From Hydrogenovibrio sp. UBA654 (lineage in GTDB: Bacteria > Pseudomonadota > Gammaproteobacteria > Thiomicrospirales > Thiomicrospiraceae), in NCBI GenBank assembly GCA_002299585.1, contig DBOE01000039.1, positions 1 to 39,029 of the forward strand: a DNA stretch of 39,029 nt, written 5' to 3'. Each line of letters begins with the position of its first letter. Positions within the stretch are counted from its first letter, which is position 1. Position numbers and translations under genes: made by a program. Positions 24,736 through 32,367 of the stretch are shown here, one piece after another. The notes beneath the pieces were generated by a model. That model did no database searches, had not been told where the DNA came from, and saw nothing but the letters and a program-made list of their open reading frames with translations.

Positions 24736-26292
24736 CTAATATATTTTGATTGGCAAAAATATGCTTATCTCAACGCCTATTGGTTTTTCTTGTTGGTCTA
24801 ATATATTTTTTGCCTCTAGGCTACCATTATGAAAATCGGTAATTAATTTAACTATATATAAGCCTAATCCCAGGTGAGTTTGATCATCTGAGTTGGTTTT
24901 TCTTATAGATGTCATACCATCAAATATATTTTTTTCTAAGCCTTTTGGAAGGGGAGGACCATAATTTTGTACTTTTAATTGCATAGTGGTATTAGACTCT
25001 AAATTAGAGATTATCTTAATTGGTGCTTTTTTATTACTAAAGTCTTTAGCATTGCTTATTAGTTTATCTAAAAGCTGTTCTAACATAAAACCATCACCAA
25101 TCAAGATGGTGTTTTCTGGCAAATCTATTAAATAATCAATCTCATGTTCAATATTTATCGATTTTATATTTTCAGCATAATGGCTTAACATTTGGTTTAC
25201 TGAAAATTTTTCTGGAGTATGGGTAGTTAAACTTTCTTCTATGCTAGTTGCTTCTGCTAATAAAGCAATTATCTGTTTTAACTGTTTTAAAGCATGTTGT
25301 GAATTTTTAATTTGTTTATGTTTGACATCAGCTTCCAATAAACTTAAAGACATAGCTAGTCTATTTAAAGGATTATGTAGTTCATGGCGTAGGGTAACGG
25401 GTAATTGTTTTAAGTATCTTTCATAACTAGATAATTGTTTAAGCATTGTACATATGTGGTGCCTTAAAGCAGATATTTCATCTTGATAAAAGCTTGATAC
25501 TTTAGTGTCTAAGAATTTGTTTTCATTAACTTTACCTAGTTTGTCAAAAGTATTTCTAATATCATAATCTAATTTATAAATTCTTCTTGAAATTGACGCT
25601 GTATAGAAAAATACCGCTAAGAATACAAAAATAAAAATAATCCCTCCAAGCCCAACAACTCTATAAAAATGTTTTAGAGATGTTCTTAATAAACTATCCA
25701 TTGACTCTTCTAAGATTACCACACCGACTAAATTATTTTTTATTTTAATAGGAGCTGCCGACATAAGTGAAGTAGGTCGCTCATCTTTCATTCTATATTG
25801 CTGATAAATATTACCCGCAATAGATTCACTAATTAATATTTTTTCTGGGTTAATACTTTGTGGATAAGGGTAGGGGATAGTAAAAGGAATAAATTTAGAG
25901 GTACCTTGAATAATCCAAAAACCAACTTTTGTAAAATAATCATGCCCAAAAGTATAGTCATTTTTTGAAGTTTGCCCAATCACATAGGTAATTTTTCCTT
26001 GCTTATTAACCATCCACAAGATAGACTTTTTAAGATTTAAGTGTTCTATTAAGGGGTTATCTTTTGTATTAGTATCCATTTTTTTAGAGATTAAATTTGT
26101 TTTAGTTGCCAGTGCGTAAGCAATATTAATAACTGTTTGTTTTTGGATAGTTGCTTGATTTTCTAAGAGTAGGCGATGGAAGTCAATGGCAAATCTATAG
26201 GTTATAATCGGTAAAAGTGCTAACATTAACAACAACAAGAAAAATCTTGCTCTTATGGTGAAGCGTATTTTATTAAATATATTTAACTTCAC
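24736..26292 (-). CDS. Sensor histidine kinase, similar to the dedicated-sortase (Pds) type
   Basis: The 518-residue kinase has an inner membrane helix at about 16-33, a periplasmic sensor of about 175 residues, a second helix at about 212-231, a HAMP-like linker, the phosphoacceptor H303 in LRHELHNPLNRL, N414 in the LISNAKDFS N-box, an atypical G1 box (QNYGPPLP) and GLGLYI at 475-480. The NxGPPLP form and the DFS after the N-box fit my memory of the family called proteobacterial dedicated sortase system kinase, though no sortase gene is in this window. It overlaps the regulator gene by 4 nt. The signal sensed is unknown. Confidence 0.85.
   Translation of the reverse strand: MKLNIFNKIRFTIRARFFLLLLMLALLPIITYRFAIDFHRLLLENQATIQKQTVINIAYALATKTNLISKKMDTNTKDNPLIEHLNLKKSILWMVNKQGKITYVIGQTSKNDYTFGHDYFTKVGFWIIQGTSKFIPFTIPYPYPQSINPEKILISESIAGNIYQQYRMKDERPTSLMSAAPIKIKNNLVGVVILEESMDSLLRTSLKHFYRVVGLGGIIFIFVFLAVFFYTASISRRIYKLDYDIRNTFDKLGKVNENKFLDTKVSSFYQDEISALRHHICTMLKQLSSYERYLKQLPVTLRHELHNPLNRLAMSLSLLEADVKHKQIKNSQHALKQLKQIIALLAEATSIEESLTTHTPEKFSVNQMLSHYAENIKSINIEHEIDYLIDLPENTILIGDGFMLEQLLDKLISNAKDFSNKKAPIKIISNLESNTTMQLKVQNYGPPLPKGLEKNIFDGMTSIRKTNSDDQTHLGLGLYIVKLITDFHNGSLEAKNILDQQEKPIGVEISIFLPIKIY
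25868..25875 (+). promoter_or_regulatory. KOPS-like octamer pointing toward dif
   Basis: GGGTAGGG fits GGGNAGGG on the plus strand, 4.2 kb before dif and reading toward it. Unlike the others on this side it lies in a gene transcribed from the opposite strand. Confidence 0.55.
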
Positions 26293-26987
26293 TTTTGCCA
26301 GCTATATCCTCTGCCATATTCATTATGGATTAAGCTGAAATTACTATCTACTTTTTTAAATGCACTTCTAATTCGGCAAATATGAGTATTAATAGTATTT
26401 CTTTCTACCACACCTTGGGTAGATTCTTGCAAAGTACCATAGGTAACTACACCTTTCTCACCAGTTAAAGAAAATTGTTTTAACATTTCAAATTCTGTCG
26501 CGGTTAGATCTAGTGGTTTTTCATTCCAATAGGCTTTAAATTCATTGTCTGCCAAGGTTAAACCTTTAATCTTTGATTGTTCATTATTTACATCAATTGC
26601 GACATAACTAGTAATTCGCAATAGATTTTTTACTTTTGCTACTAAAACAGCAAGGCTAATAGGTTTTGGTAAATAATCTACCGCTCCTAATGCATGACCA
26701 GTATAAATATCAAATTCAGACTGCCTTTCAGATAAAAAAATAACTGGAATAGCAACTTCAAAAGAAAGTAGATATTTTGCTATTTCAAAACCGCCATCAA
26801 TTTCACTACCCAAAATAATATCTAAAATAATTAAATCTGGTAGCTTATTACCAAAGCTAGATTCAGCAGATTTTCTGTCTGCAAAACAATTAACTTTAAA
26901 TCCTTGAGCTTTCATTGCGGTTTCAAGGTTTTCTAATTGAATTAAATCATCTTCAATAATGGCAATAGTATAATTTTTGTTTAACAT
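26289..26987 (-). CDS. Response regulator with DNA-binding output domain
   Basis: The 232-residue protein has a receiver domain (acidic D13/D14, phosphoacceptor D56 in LIILDIILG, switch S86, K108 in YLPKPIS) and a winged-helix output domain of the OmpR type (about residues 140-230, ending NEYGRGYSW). The segment ILGSEIDGGFEIA after the phosphoacceptor is what I recall from the Pds-type regulators. Its partner kinase gene overlaps it by 4 nt. It lies 25 nt after the cupin gene and lacks an obvious ribosome-binding site. Confidence 0.9.
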   Translation of the reverse strand: MLNKNYTIAIIEDDLIQLENLETAMKAQGFKVNCFADRKSAESSFGNKLPDLIILDIILGSEIDGGFEIAKYLLSFEVAIPVIFLSERQSEFDIYTGHALGAVDYLPKPISLAVLVAKVKNLLRITSYVAIDVNNEQSKIKGLTLADNEFKAYWNEKPLDLTATEFEMLKQFSLTGEKGVVTYGTLQESTQGVVERNTINTHICRIRSAFKKVDSNFSLIHNEYGRGYSWQK

Positions 26988-27012
26988 TATTTATTGATCT
27001 ACTATAAGTGAG

Positions 27013-27960
27013 CTATTTAATATACTGAAAGTCTAATACTTGCATATTCATTATTAATCCAGCATCTTGGATAGGTAATACAATTGCATCTTCATCTGAT
27101 TCGTTATGGTGAGAGTGCCACCATCCTGGAGGGGTTACGAAAGCACTTCCTGGTGTCCACATAGCTTTTATAGGCTTGATTAAGTTACCATCATCATCAA
27201 TATCTTTACTGATTAATGTATAGGTGTTTTCACCAGCGGTAACACAAAAATCTAAGGCAACAGAATTATGTCGATGGGCTTTTTGACTAACGCCAGCAGG
27301 AAGAGAATTATACAAAGCCCAAAGAGTATGAGTTATAGTTAATGTCTTCGGAAAATTAGGATTGTTTAGTAAAATACCCATTCTGTTTTTATTTGCAGAA
27401 GACTTTTTAACTTTATCTAATTCTTGCGTTAACTTTTCTCTAGTATATAAAACGGGATTAAATTTACTTTTATTTGGCTTAACACCTAAATAATCCATTA
27501 AAGGAGAATCTGTTACCCAATAAAGAGCAGTATCTTCAGATACTGTATGTAAAGCATCTACAAGAGCAGGTAAAGTAAATAAGTCACCGGTTTTCCAGTT
27601 AATAGACCCTTCTGACATTTGTGTTTTACCGCAACCATTTATAACATAGAACATTTGCGATGTAGCATTAGCAGAGGTTTTTAATGTCTCAGAGGCACAT
27701 ATTCTAATAAAATTAGCTAATAAATTAGGAGTTGTGGCAGCAGTTGATAAATTTAACTTTTTAGACAAATCAAAAGAAGTTATTTTTGTTGGTCCTTGCT
27801 GATGAATAGATGCAGGATAATCAACCACATTAATTTTTGGCATAGGTGGGTTAACCGCAGACATATATTCTTTAAAATTAGCCTCTAGCTCCCATTTTTG
27901 CTGTGTACTTTGTTCTTGTAGTACTTGTTCAGAAGCCTGTTTTTTATACAATATATTCAT
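27013..27960 (-). CDS. Bicupin protein related to gentisate dioxygenase-like cupins
   Basis: The 315-residue protein appears to contain two cupin barrels. The second is clear: KAHRHNSVALDF (H229, H231) and PPGWWHSHHNES (H282, H284, H285) are metal-binding type motifs, and WTPGSAFVTPPGWWH is typical of cupin strands. The first barrel, around residues 90-155, has WKTGDLFTLP and a possible ligand in DALHTV. The overall layout resembles gentisate 1,2-dioxygenase-like proteins, but no aromatic degradation genes are nearby, so substrate and activity are unknown. It lies 25 nt after rpoN and 25 nt before the response regulator gene, probably in one unit. Confidence 0.75.
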   Translation of the reverse strand: MNILYKKQASEQVLQEQSTQQKWELEANFKEYMSAVNPPMPKINVVDYPASIHQQGPTKITSFDLSKKLNLSTAATTPNLLANFIRICASETLKTSANATSQMFYVINGCGKTQMSEGSINWKTGDLFTLPALVDALHTVSEDTALYWVTDSPLMDYLGVKPNKSKFNPVLYTREKLTQELDKVKKSSANKNRMGILLNNPNFPKTLTITHTLWALYNSLPAGVSQKAHRHNSVALDFCVTAGENTYTLISKDIDDDGNLIKPIKAMWTPGSAFVTPPGWWHSHHNESDEDAIVLPIQDAGLIMNMQVLDFQYIK

Positions 27961-27985
27961 TTATTTTATCTCTATTTAAGTAAAT

Positions 27986-29449
27986 TTATTTTTTTCTATT
28001 GCTAGAGGAGGCGATATGCATAGCTTCTCTATATTTAGCAATAGTTCTTCTAGCAACAGAAATATCCTGTTCCTCCAATAATCCCATTAGTTTATTATCG
28101 CTTAAAGGTTTGCTTGCATCTTCATCAGTAATTAACTTCTTAATGTGATATTTTATAGAAATAGCAGACTGTTCGCTACTGCCGTATTGAGACAGTGCGG
28201 TTGAAAAGAAATATTTAAGCTCAAAAGTACCCCTAGGGGTTTGCATATATTTTTGACTAGTAGCTCTTGAGATTGTTGACTCATGAAGACCTAAATTTTC
28301 TGCGACATCTCCTAATACCATAGGTTTCATTGCTTGATCGCCTTCTTCAAAAAAATCGGCTTGTTTTTCAATAATAAATTTACCAACTCTTAATAAGGTT
28401 TCTCCACGACTTTGAATACTTTTAATTAAGCCTTTAGCTTCAACAAGCTGTTCTTTTATTTTTTTAGTTTCATCTTTTGAATCTAATTCTGATACCATGT
28501 CTATATACATAGAATTAATAGTTAACCTAGGAAAAGCTTTTTGGTTTAGCTCTAAAAGAAAACCTTTTTTAGCTCTAGATAATTTTAAGTCAGGAATAAC
28601 AATATTTACTTGATCTGCTGAAAAAATACGCCCTGGTCTAGGATTAAGAGACTGAATAATTTGAATAATTTTCTCTAATTCATCTTCATCTAGTAAGTAT
28701 ATCTTTTTTATTCTTTTATAATCTCTTCCCACTAAAAGTTCAAAGTCATTTTCAATAATCTGTTTAGAAGTTACTACAAATGGGTTCTGTGTTAATAGTT
28801 TTAATTGTAAACAAAGGCACTCAGCAAGGTTACGAGCAGCTACTCCAGATGGTTCAAAATTTTGAACTACTTCTAAAACTTCTTGCACATCTTGTAAGCT
28901 AATCTTGGTTTTAATACTATTATTTATCTCTTTTAAGACTTCTTCTAGCCCAATCTTAAGATAACCTTCATCAGAGGTGCTATCGATAATATAAGACGCA
29001 ATTAACTCTTGATTATCTTGCCATTGATAGATATCTGATTGCCAGTAAAGTTTATCTTTTAAGCTTATTTCTGCTGCTGTATAGGTTTCAGGTAGGGAAT
29101 ATTCATCAGAAGAATTATTTGACTTAGTCTCAGTAAAATCACTATAAACCTCTTCCCACTCGTAATCCATCTCTAATTTATCAGCTATAGTTTCAGTTTT
29201 TTCTAAATCGACCTCATCCTCAGCGGAGGGGGGGGTAGCTTCTATTTCAGATAGCTCTTCAATAGATTCAGTATTTTCCAGTTCTTCTTCTTCAGCAACT
29301 TCAAGCATAAAGTTCGACTCAAGAGTTGTAGAAATGGTTTGTTGGATCTCTAAGGCTGAATACTGTAAAATTTTAATAGACTGTTGCAATTGTGGCGTAA
29401 GCTTTAATTGTTGACCAATATTAAGTTGTAAACCAGGCATTAAAGCCAT
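27986..29449 (-). CDS. rpoN: RNA polymerase sigma-54 factor
   Basis: Sigma-54 directs RNA polymerase to -24/-12 promoters and needs an enhancer-binding ATPase. From the ATG at 29447-29449 the protein has 487 residues: region I (GLQLNIGQQLKLTPQLQQ), an acidic region II at about 50-125, the core-binding region, a helix-turn-helix at about 380-401 and the RpoN box ARRTIAKYRE at 466-475. I reject the longer in-frame start at 29509 because GGAG stands 8 nt before 29449 and homologues begin there. The usual neighbours lptB, hpf and ptsN are absent. No enhancer-binding protein is encoded in the window. Confidence 0.96.
   Translation of the reverse strand: MALMPGLQLNIGQQLKLTPQLQQSIKILQYSALEIQQTISTTLESNFMLEVAEEEELENTESIEELSEIEATPPSAEDEVDLEKTETIADKLEMDYEWEEVYSDFTETKSNNSSDEYSLPETYTAAEISLKDKLYWQSDIYQWQDNQELIASYIIDSTSDEGYLKIGLEEVLKEINNSIKTKISLQDVQEVLEVVQNFEPSGVAARNLAECLCLQLKLLTQNPFVVTSKQIIENDFELLVGRDYKRIKKIYLLDEDELEKIIQIIQSLNPRPGRIFSADQVNIVIPDLKLSRAKKGFLLELNQKAFPRLTINSMYIDMVSELDSKDETKKIKEQLVEAKGLIKSIQSRGETLLRVGKFIIEKQADFFEEGDQAMKPMVLGDVAENLGLHESTISRATSQKYMQTPRGTFELKYFFSTALSQYGSSEQSAISIKYHIKKLITDEDASKPLSDNKLMGLLEEQDISVARRTIAKYREAMHIASSSNRKK
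29228..29235 (-). repeat. C8 mononucleotide tract inside rpoN
   Basis: Eight C on the coding (minus) strand encode Thr-Pro-Pro at about residues 72-74, in the acidic linker where length is poorly constrained. The reading frame is intact here. Confidence 0.85.
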
Positions 29450-29585
29450 GAAAAGTACTCCAAAAAATAAAATAAATTTTAAATAAGTATATATCATAAT
29501 GCAAAACACTTCTAAACTATATACTTCTTATTGTAGAATTAAGCAAAAACATAATAATAAATAACTATAAATAGAGGAAAAAACT

Positions 29586-30023
29586 ATGTCAATAAAAGAA
29601 ACTGCAAAAAACATTATAGAAGAGTTACCAGATGAAGCCACTTGGGATGACCTGGTAAAGAGTTTAATTAAAAATAAAAAAATAACACTTGGGATGACTG
29701 ACTTAGAAATTGTACAAGACAGCTTGTCTGATGATGAAATATCAATGATTGTTGCAAGAATGCACTCTTTACAGGAACATCCTAGTGAAGTTATTAAAAG
29801 CACTGCAATCTACAATGTTGATAATGCAATAACTCTTGGAATGCTATCAGGTGTAGTTGCTGTTTTCTTTTCTTTTATATTTCCACCAGTTTCTTGGTTA
29901 GGGGCTATTATTGCGATTGTTGCAGGGGGGGTTGCTCTAAAGCATAAACAAACTAAGGGTTGGATACCAATTGTAATGGCAATAGTATCAATAGTACCAG
30001 TACTTTTTGTGCTAGAAACATAA
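29586..30023 (+). CDS. Membrane protein with antitoxin-like N-terminal segment, function unknown
   Basis: The 145-residue protein has two parts. Residues 1-62 (SIKETAKNIIEELPDEATWDD, then a charged helix and SLSDDE) resemble small proteins, often annotated as antitoxin-like, that begin with P-D-D/E-A-T-W-D/E-D-L. Residues 80-143 hold two hydrophobic helices with a short basic turn (ALKHKQTKGW) between, like DUF4190-type membrane domains. I know of no characterised protein of this form. It is a single-gene unit divergent from rpoN and ends 60 nt before the dif site. A seven-G tract at 29935-29941 lies in the membrane part. No toxin gene is adjacent. The ribosome-binding site is weak (AGAGGAAAAAA). 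Confidence 0.7.
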   Translation: MSIKETAKNIIEELPDEATWDDLVKSLIKNKKITLGMTDLEIVQDSLSDDEISMIVARMHSLQEHPSEVIKSTAIYNVDNAITLGMLSGVVAVFFSFIFPPVSWLGAIIAIVAGGVALKHKQTKGWIPIVMAIVSIVPVLFVLET

Positions 30024-30082
30024 TAAGGCAATAATTATTATAAATAAATGAGTTTCAGTAAAATTAGGTTACCCTTGCTTTA

Positions 30083-30110
30083 TGTTCGCATAATGTATAT
30101 TATGTTAAAT
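30083..30110 (+). other. dif: Chromosome dimer resolution site dif (XerC/XerD)
   Basis: This 28-bp site lies in the gap between the unknown membrane protein gene and arsC. The arms are TGTTCGCATAA (XerC side), the central six bases TGTATA, and TTATGTTAAAT (XerD side). Against E. coli dif, as remembered, the XerD arm and centre are identical and the XerC arm differs at two of eleven positions, for 26 of 28. XerC and XerD recombine two dif copies to resolve chromosome dimers, activated by FtsK at the division septum. Its intergenic position, the converging KOPS-like octamers and the strand bias to its right agree with this being the replication terminus. Confidence 0.9.
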
Positions 30111-30216
30111 TCAATATTTACCTAAAACTAAACGACTACTCTCTTATTACATGGTCAGATTTTTAAATTTGGTTTTTAAGAGAGATAATAAATTTTTGAT
30201 TAATATTTATTTAAAA

Positions 30217-30570
30217 CTAGATAAGTTTTAAAATATTTTCTGGCGGTCTTCCTATAACTGCCTTGCCATTTATTACTATGATTGGCCGCTCTATTAAAAT
30301 TGGATTAGTTGCCATTATTTCTAGCCAGTCCTGTCTTGATTTTTGGTCACTTTTATTTAAACTCAATTTTTTAAATAATTTTTCGCCAGTTCTAATCAAC
30401 TCTATTGGCTCTAAATTAAGCATCTCTAAGATATTATCTAGCTCTGTAACCGTTGGCGGTATATCTAGGTAGTTTATTTGGGTTATTTCTAAATTATTAC
30501 TTTCCAGCAGTGCCAGACTTGCACGGCTTTTAGAACAACTATTATTATGATAAATTGTCGTCTTAATCAT
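30217..30570 (-). CDS. arsC: ArsC family (glutaredoxin-type) reductase
   Basis: The 117-residue protein has the thioredoxin-like fold of plasmid-type ArsC. The catalytic cysteine is C12 in NNSCSKSRASL, and the arginines that bind oxyanion are R60, R95 (in IERPIIV) and R108 (in VIGRPPENI). Cys12 and the three arginines favour arsenate reductase over the Spx/YffB branch. No arsenite pump or ArsR gene is near, so a housekeeping role of the YfgD kind is also possible. It is the first gene right of dif and overlaps xseB by 4 nt. Confidence 0.85.
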   Translation of the reverse strand: MIKTTIYHNNSCSKSRASLALLESNNLEITQINYLDIPPTVTELDNILEMLNLEPIELIRTGEKLFKKLSLNKSDQKSRQDWLEIMATNPILIERPIIVINGKAVIGRPPENILKLI

Positions 30571-30776
30571 TTATTTTCAGTTTTATCTAGGCGTTTATTT
30601 AAAGCACTTTCAACTGCTTCAATTCTTGATTGGCATAGGGTGTAAGCCCTAGTTGCTTCATCAACCATTGGTACTAATTCATCAATATCAATGTTATCCG
30701 CTTGGGATAAGGTTTGGGCTATCTGTTGTAATTTATCATAGTTTTGCTGATAGCTATCTTTACTTGCTTTACTCAT
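30567..30776 (-). CDS. xseB: Exodeoxyribonuclease VII small subunit
   Basis: XseB coats the coiled-coil arm of XseA in exonuclease VII, which degrades single-stranded DNA. From the ATG at 30774-30776 it has 69 residues, the usual size, with the helical YDKLQQIAQTLSQ segment and ARAYTLCQ-like RAYTLCQSRIEAVE. A longer in-frame start at 30815 exists, but AAGGAG with 6-nt spacing precedes 30776. It begins 10 nt after xseA and overlaps arsC by 4 nt. Confidence 0.93.
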   Translation of the reverse strand: MSKASKDSYQQNYDKLQQIAQTLSQADNIDIDELVPMVDEATRAYTLCQSRIEAVESALNKRLDKTENK

Positions 30777-30786
30777 ATCTAACTCC

Positions 30787-32367
30787 TTAGTTTGGCTTGG
30801 CTTTAAGTACTCCATCTTTAAACTTAATGGTAAAGTTTTGCTGTTGTTTAGTTTTTTTAGCGGTTGTTAAAGGCTTTTTATTATCATCAAACACCATAGC
30901 AAACCCCCTATTTAGCTGGCTATCTACCCCAGAACTTAATATAAAACTAATCAATTGTTTTAACTGGCTTTTTGCTCTTTCTAAGATGCTAACTGGCATA
31001 GATATAATGGTTTTATTAAAATGATTAAGCTGTTCTTTTTGTGATTTTAACTGTGAAGTTATTTGTAGTTTTACTGTATTATCTAATTGTTTTATATTGT
31101 TTTTTTGGTTATTCAATGCGATAGCAGATTGCTGTTCAACTTTCATAATTAAGGGTACTATATTTTGCCGTTGTTGTTGAATTATTGTTTTACTAGCTTG
31201 GGTAATGGTTTGGTTTATTTCGCTAATTAATTGTTTTTGATTTTGTACAAATATTTGACTATATTTCTCAATATAAAACCAATCTTGTTTTGCTTGTTGT
31301 GCCGATGCTAATATAACTCTTAGGATCATTGCTATTACTTTACTAGGAGTATCAAATTTAACTGCACTAACTTCATCCAGTAGCGTTATATCTCTTTCAT
31401 GTCCTATCCCTGTCATTACTGGTAAATTCATTTGAGCAATAGCTTTTGCTAGTTGATAGCTATTTAAAGGCTGTAGGTCTAGTTTTGCTCCGCCACCCCT
31501 AATAATTATCAGAGCATCAAATTTATTAGCTTCATGTAACGACATAAAGGCACTAAAGGCTGCTTGCATTTCTTGTTCTACTTTTTCTCCTTGAAATGCT
31601 GAATAAAAATATTTAAATTCACAAAGCCCTTCTTTTACTAATAAATCTGCATCAGCACGAAAATCTCCTAGACCTGCAGCATCTGCTGGAGAGATAACGG
31701 CTAATCTAAAAAATTCTTTGGGTAATTCAAACTGTTTATTTTTATCGTAGAGCTTTTCATTGATAAGTTGTTTGCGAATGGCTTGTACTTTTGCTTCAAG
31801 CTCACCTAAAGTGTAACTTGGATCTATGTCTTGAATCACTAATGAAAAACCAAATTTTTCATGAAAAGTTGGCTCAACTAATAAGAGTAGTTTTTGTCCA
31901 ACCGCTATTTCAGAGACTGTTGCAGAGCTAAATTTTTCTAAAACCTTAGTATTGCTTTGCCAAATCATTGCTCTACAACTTGCTAGTTGCTGGCCATCTT
32001 CGAGTGTTTCGGCTAATTCAAAATAATAATGCCCTCTGCTTTCATTAATATTTGCAACCTCGGCTATCACCCAAATAAAATCAGCTATAGATGTTTTTAT
32101 CGCTTGCTGTATTCTAATCATTAAGCTACTTAATGGAATACCTACTTCTTTATCATTCGCAGAAATAGCTACTCGCTCTAGTGATAATTCGACTGAACCA
32201 ATTAAAGATTGTGTTTGATTGTTTGAGTTAGGTAGCCAACGATTAAACTTATCTATTTCAGTTAATAGATCATCAGGTATATACCATTTTTTTTCTGTGG
32301 GGTTCCACCTAGCCCCAAGTGATTTGGCGGTTTCTTTTTCTGCAAAGGGTACTTCTAATAAAATCAT
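30787..32367 (-). CDS. xseA: Exodeoxyribonuclease VII large subunit with an extra N-terminal domain
   Basis: XseA is the catalytic subunit of exonuclease VII. The 526-residue protein is about 70-80 residues longer than usual. Residues 1-45 (LLEVPFAEKETAKSLGARW, then NPTEKKWYIP) look like a DUF5710 domain, otherwise found in mobile-element primase-like proteins. The OB-fold then starts near residue 78 (PLSSLMIRIQQAI, WVIAEVANINESRGHYYFEL). The catalytic core has GDFRADAD, IIRGGGAKLDLQPLNSY, and GIGHERDITLLDEVSAVKFDTP. A long coiled coil follows. The start overlaps dusA by 4 nt. Confidence 0.93.
   Translation of the reverse strand: MILLEVPFAEKETAKSLGARWNPTEKKWYIPDDLLTEIDKFNRWLPNSNNQTQSLIGSVELSLERVAISANDKEVGIPLSSLMIRIQQAIKTSIADFIWVIAEVANINESRGHYYFELAETLEDGQQLASCRAMIWQSNTKVLEKFSSATVSEIAVGQKLLLLVEPTFHEKFGFSLVIQDIDPSYTLGELEAKVQAIRKQLINEKLYDKNKQFELPKEFFRLAVISPADAAGLGDFRADADLLVKEGLCEFKYFYSAFQGEKVEQEMQAAFSAFMSLHEANKFDALIIIRGGGAKLDLQPLNSYQLAKAIAQMNLPVMTGIGHERDITLLDEVSAVKFDTPSKVIAMILRVILASAQQAKQDWFYIEKYSQIFVQNQKQLISEINQTITQASKTIIQQQRQNIVPLIMKVEQQSAIALNNQKNNIKQLDNTVKLQITSQLKSQKEQLNHFNKTIISMPVSILERAKSQLKQLISFILSSGVDSQLNRGFAMVFDDNKKPLTTAKKTKQQQNFTIKFKDGVLKAKPN

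Noticed and set aside
29450..29509. N-terminal hydrophobic extension of RpoN
   Set aside because: The upstream in-frame start has no ribosome-binding site, while GGAG precedes 29449. A membrane segment on sigma-54 is not expected.
30217..30570. An arsenic resistance operon
   Set aside because: Only an ArsC-like gene is present; no ArsR, ArsB or Acr3 gene is in the window, and its neighbours are xseB and xseA.
30777..30815. xseB starting inside the end of xseA
   Set aside because: AAGGAG with ideal spacing precedes the ATG at 30776, and the shorter protein has the family length.
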